Below are positions 61,256-64,000 of a stretch of DNA of 64,000 nucleotides, one piece after another. The notes beneath the pieces are model-generated. The model did no database searches and was not told the DNA's origin. It worked only from the letters and a program-made list of their open reading frames with translations. The position numbers and the translations under genes are program-made. Source of the stretch: Brumimicrobium oceani (lineage in GTDB: Bacteria; Bacteroidota; Bacteroidia; Flavobacteriales_D; Crocinitomicaceae); NCBI RefSeq assembly GCF_003143775.1, contig NZ_QFRJ01000008.1, positions 1 through 64,000 on the forward strand, in the 5' to 3' direction. Numbering within the stretch: position 1 is the stretch's first letter; every line of letters starts with the position of its first letter.

Positions 61256-62731
61256 TCACATCTTCTCCAAAAACCCCTCTGCATTCCCCAAATGTATTTC
61301 TTTCTTCTCCTCCGACATTTTATTCCAAGTATTTACCATCATTCCAGTCCTCGGATTCTTTTTAAAGAAATCTTGGTGTTCGGAAATGAAACGCCAAAAT
61401 AATCCATCCCATATGGGTTCCCAATCTCCCTTAGAATAATCGCTCATTTTTTTGATGTAATTGGAACCGCCAACATAAGGTTTTGTCGCGAAAGTTCCTC
61501 CATCTGCAAATTGCGTCATGCCGTAAACATTGGGAACCATTACCCAATCGTAGGCATCGATGAATAATTCCATAAACCAGCGGTAGACTTCTTTTGGGTC
61601 AAATTCGCAGAGTAGCATAAAGTTTCCCACCACCATTAATCTTTCGATGTGGTGACAATAACCCGTCTTTAAAACCTTTTTAATGGTTTGGTCAATTGGC
61701 TCAATTCCTGTTGTGCCGTCGTAGAAACTTTTCGGTATTTTTCTATCGAAATTCCAGTAGTTTTTTGTTCTAGAGTAAGTTCCTTTGCATTCGTACATTC
61801 CGCGTATAAATTCTCTCCAGCCGATAATTTGTCTCACAAATCCTTCTGTTGAATTTATCGGAATATCATTTTCCTTTGCGAATTTCAAAGATTGGTCAAT
61901 CACTTTTGTTGGAATTAATAGTCCATTATTTAAAAGTGGCGAAATGACACTGTGATTCAAAATCGAATTTTCTTTTACAATGGCATCTTCATAAATTCCA
62001 AAGTCGTAGAATCTAAACTCAAAGAACTGTTCCAACCATTCTTGAGCGCTTTTAAAATCTATAGGATAATATGGGTTTTCACTCAATTCACCAGGGTAAT
62101 CCTCAAAATGCTTTGCTGTATATGCTATTGCTTCTTTCCAATATTCGTTTGTAGAAGGAAATTGAACACTTGGCGGAGTTTTGCCTTTGGGATATTTTTT
62201 TCGATTTTCTGTGTCGTAAGTCCATTTCCCTCCTTCTGGCTCACCTTCTTTATCCACCATGATGTCCAAATTCTTTCTTTGTTGTTTGTAGAAAGTAGTC
62301 TGGAAAAATGACTTCTTATCGGGCTTAAAAAAATGAGATAAATCGCCTTTTGTGTTGATAAATTGAGGAGAATCTAGCAACTCCAATTCAACGCTTTTGC
62401 AAACGGCTTGCAATCGCTTTTCTAGGTAATTATCTACTGGGTCTATAACTGTAACACTTTCAATCCCTTCCTCTTTTAGGAGTTTCTCTAAATTTCGAAT
62501 GTCCGCCAATTCATCATTGGCCTCGATGTATTTTACAGTATGCCCTTTCTCTTCCAAAAAGGCCTGATACATTTTCATGGTCGCCCGATGAAAAGCGATT
62601 TTTTGCTTGTGGAATTTGTATTGTTTAAAGAACAAATGTTCCTCAATAATGTAAAAATCATTCTTGTTAGAAAGCAATTCACTTTCTTCAAAAAGTTGAT
62701 GTGGGAAAATTATATTTATCGCTTTTTTCAT
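61256..62731 (-). CDS. PhrB-type cryptochrome/photolyase homologue lacking the Fe-S cysteines
   Basis: 491 residues. An N-terminal DPRP-like Rossmann domain (AINIIFPHQLFEES ... VTVIDPVDNYLEKRL) precedes a helical FAD-binding domain (GWREFIRGMYECKG, TGYCHHIERLMVVGNFMLL, DAYDWVMVPNVYGMTQFADGG, ATKPYVGGSNYIKKMSDY). This is the bacterial (6-4) photolyase/FeS-BCP family. In PhrB the [4Fe-4S] cluster is held by four Cys. Here the equivalents of the YCKGC pair read YSKGD, and the one in the helix before TGYCHHI reads GIEPID. The cluster is therefore probably absent. Confidence 0.85.
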   Translation of the reverse strand: MKKAINIIFPHQLFEESELLSNKNDFYIIEEHLFFKQYKFHKQKIAFHRATMKMYQAFLEEKGHTVKYIEANDELADIRNLEKLLKEEGIESVTVIDPVDNYLEKRLQAVCKSVELELLDSPQFINTKGDLSHFFKPDKKSFFQTTFYKQQRKNLDIMVDKEGEPEGGKWTYDTENRKKYPKGKTPPSVQFPSTNEYWKEAIAYTAKHFEDYPGELSENPYYPIDFKSAQEWLEQFFEFRFYDFGIYEDAIVKENSILNHSVISPLLNNGLLIPTKVIDQSLKFAKENDIPINSTEGFVRQIIGWREFIRGMYECKGTYSRTKNYWNFDRKIPKSFYDGTTGIEPIDQTIKKVLKTGYCHHIERLMVVGNFMLLCEFDPKEVYRWFMELFIDAYDWVMVPNVYGMTQFADGGTFATKPYVGGSNYIKKMSDYSKGDWEPIWDGLFWRFISEHQDFFKKNPRTGMMVNTWNKMSEEKKEIHLGNAEGFLEKM

Positions 62732-62821
62732 TTTTAGTCTTGTTTTTAATGTTTAGTTACAGAAAGAGCTTATCGGGATTTTCGCTATTAAAGTAATATT
62801 CTTTCCTCGTGGTTTTGCGCT

Positions 62822-62872
62822 GTATTGGAACGCGGATGACACGGATGCAAGCAACGCGGATTCTCGCAGATT
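62822..62872. repeat. REP-like single arm
   Basis: GGAACGCGGATGACACGGATGC ... AACGCGGATTCTCGCAGATTT: one arm of the family seen at 27865-27992 and 29908-30032. The rest of 62732-63030 holds nothing that I can name. Confidence 0.55.
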
Positions 62873-63030
62873 TCTTGTATTTTAAATAGTCTCAAATCAT
62901 AAATTAAATATCTTCAATTCTTCGGTAAGAAAATTTCAAAGACAAGGCTTGTGAAGTTTATTATTGTAGGAGTTTATTTTTATAAATGACTGCAATAATA
63001 AACGAGCATAACGCAGGATTTTACATTTTC

Positions 63031-63168
63031 TTACGAAGAATTTTTGTTTCTTCTGCAACGCTCAGAACAATACTTAACTTCCTCCCAATTCTTCTCCCAT
63101 TTCTTCCGCCAAGTGAAAGGAAGTCCGCAAAGTGGGCAGGTTTTCGTGGGTAAATGTTGTTTTTTCAT
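63031..63168 (-). CDS. DUF2256 small Cys-rich protein
   Basis: A 45-residue protein (start [18 protein letters not shown], end [13 protein letters not shown]). It has the DUF2256 hallmarks: a CPLCG pair, [14 protein letters not shown], and a second YCSERCR pair, which together look like a zinc site. Its ATG overlaps the stop of the upstream flavin-binding gene (ATGA), giving translational coupling. DUF2256 genes are commonly found beside photolyase/cryptochrome genes. The function is unknown. Confidence 0.9.
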   Translation of the reverse strand: MKKQHLPTKTCPLCGLPFTWRKKWEKNWEEVKYCSERCRRNKNSS

Positions 63169-63794
63169 TCAAAATCTGGAATTTCGTTCGTTTTTACATG
63201 CGGATAAGAGGTAATCTTATTCAAATGATAATAAGTCCCCAATCCCGATAAAGCTGCGCATTCGTATTTCTCCAAATCTATTTGACCAATATCATCAATA
63301 CTTTCTTCGGGAACTTCAATCAATACTACTTCTCCAATAACCAAGGTACACCCATTGGGAAGAAGAATGTTATCGACATGTTTTAACCCTATTTTCACTG
63401 CGCTTTCTTTTACAAAAGGAGCATGAAAATCTGCAATCATTTCCTGGGCTATATTCATTCGCTCAAATTCAGATTCTGCTATGTCCAAATTGGCAGAAGT
63501 GTAGTGTGCTTTTTGAATAAAAGATGCCGAAATATGATTTATCGTGTAATACCCTGTTTCATTGATATTTTGTAAGGTGTCTCTCGGGTTTTCGCCTGCC
63601 GGACGAACGATAAATCCAATTTGTGCAGGTTGAGAACCCAAATGCACAACGGAGGAGAAAATCGCTACATTATCTTCTCCCTTTTTTGAGCGTGTTCCAA
63701 TAAGATTAGCCGGTTTCACTCCTGTAATGGAATTGATCAAGTTCAAACGATAAACACGGTCTAGTATCTTAATTGTTTTTTCTTCTAAAAGCAT
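63165..63794 (-). CDS. Flavin-reductase-like FMN-binding protein
   Basis: 209 residues with the flavin-reductase-domain pattern: [65 protein letters not shown]. It binds FMN or FAD and may supply reduced flavin or act as an oxidoreductase. It lies between a photolyase-like gene upstream (26-bp overlap at 63769-63794) and DUF2256 downstream. The three form one coupled minus-strand unit. Confidence 0.85.
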   Translation of the reverse strand: MLLEEKTIKILDRVYRLNLINSITGVKPANLIGTRSKKGEDNVAIFSSVVHLGSQPAQIGFIVRPAGENPRDTLQNINETGYYTINHISASFIQKAHYTSANLDIAESEFERMNIAQEMIADFHAPFVKESAVKIGLKHVDNILLPNGCTLVIGEVVLIEVPEESIDDIGQIDLEKYECAALSGLGTYYHLNKITSYPHVKTNEIPDFE

Positions 63795-64000
63795 TGTCTC
63801 GTGTATGTTTTTTAATTATTCTTTTACTTTCATGCTGCACCATCGGGTCTTTTCGGTGTCCCCAAATCTTGTCTCTTGCCACTCTTGCAGATTCTGAAAT
63901 GTCTACCACAGGTTCCGGATAACTCAAATCTATATCGTTAAACACCTTATCCATTTGTGTCATTTTCCATGGCTCATGAACGAATTCTGTAGGGACATTT
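63769..64000 (-). CDS. C-terminus of a second photolyase/FAD-binding protein, cut by the window edge
   Basis: The frame continues past the right edge. The visible 76 residues read VPTEFVHEPWKM, then SYPEPVVDISESARVARDKIWGHRKD. Both the EPW(K)M and the YP.P(V/I)VD(I/L)..SR..A motifs are the normal C-terminal end of class I/DASH-like photolyases and cryptochromes. The apparent start at 63963 is an internal Met. With the gene at 61256 this makes two photolyase-type genes in one cluster. Confidence 0.75.
   Translation of the reverse strand, partial: NVPTEFVHEPWKMTQMDKVFNDIDLSYPEPVVDISESARVARDKIWGHRKDPMVQHESKRIIKKHTRDNAFRRKNN

Noticed and set aside
1-64000. tRNA, rRNA, prophage or replication origin
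   Set aside because: No cloverleaf, rRNA segment, phage structural gene or DnaA-box cluster was recognised by eye; a tRNAscan-type search was not possible here.

Overview
The window is AT-rich Bacteroidota DNA, most like a flavobacterium-type (Flavobacteriales) chromosome. Evidence: several secreted proteins end in the Por-secretion (T9SS type A) sorting domain, SusC/TonB-type receptor architecture is present, -7 elements of the TAnnTTTG type occur, and the cytochrome-oxidase assembly gene order is typical of the phylum. The species cannot be read from the sequence.

Positions 1 to about 21.4 kb are an accessory region. It is a string of gene units bounded by short complementary ends and hairpins that resemble integron gene cassettes (attC-like sites at 2473-2559 and 3351-3408). 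The units carry a PLD-like protein with an HTH tail (244-975), two secreted or lipoproteins, a complete diversity-generating retroelement (DGR: target 4082-5659 with variable region 5531-5656, avd 5711-6052, template region 6248-6373, reverse transcriptase 6468-7688) and a three-gene HNH / small / ABC-ATPase conflict system (12507-15275). Three of these units end at the same conserved 3' module (986-1204, 7684-7886, 15293-15426), which joins remnants or a near-full copy of an IS91-like element with a tyrosine recombinase (15.4-17.7 kb). Two IS91 transposase copies are each split by a 62/63-bp palindromic mini-element. A cytochrome c, an M28 peptidase and a T9SS beta-propeller-like protein (8714-12043) lie between the units. 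Truncated genes (8126-8491, 17831-18072, 21376-21831) mark rearrangement scars.

From about 21.8 kb the window looks like ordinary chromosome. It holds YceI; an arsenic operon (arsR, DUF6428, arsC, acr3); a Tat-exported alkaline phosphatase; egtB with a racemase-like neighbour; comF; a crotonase; two MscS channels; a PLP decarboxylase; an ADP-forming acyl-CoA synthetase; and a haem-copper oxidase biogenesis cluster (ctaB, two subunit-III genes, subunit IV, two SCO-type proteins, DUF420; 39.4-44.8 kb). Next come an SDR, a TPP riboswitch driving a TonB-dependent receptor (48.3-51.0 kb), three paralogous giant T9SS adhesin-like proteins (51.3-60.0 kb) and a light-response cluster on the minus strand (PhrB-type photolyase homologue, DUF2256, flavin-binding protein, C-terminus of a second photolyase; 61.3-64.0 kb). 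REP-like palindromes occur between genes. No tRNA, rRNA or CRISPR array was recognised.
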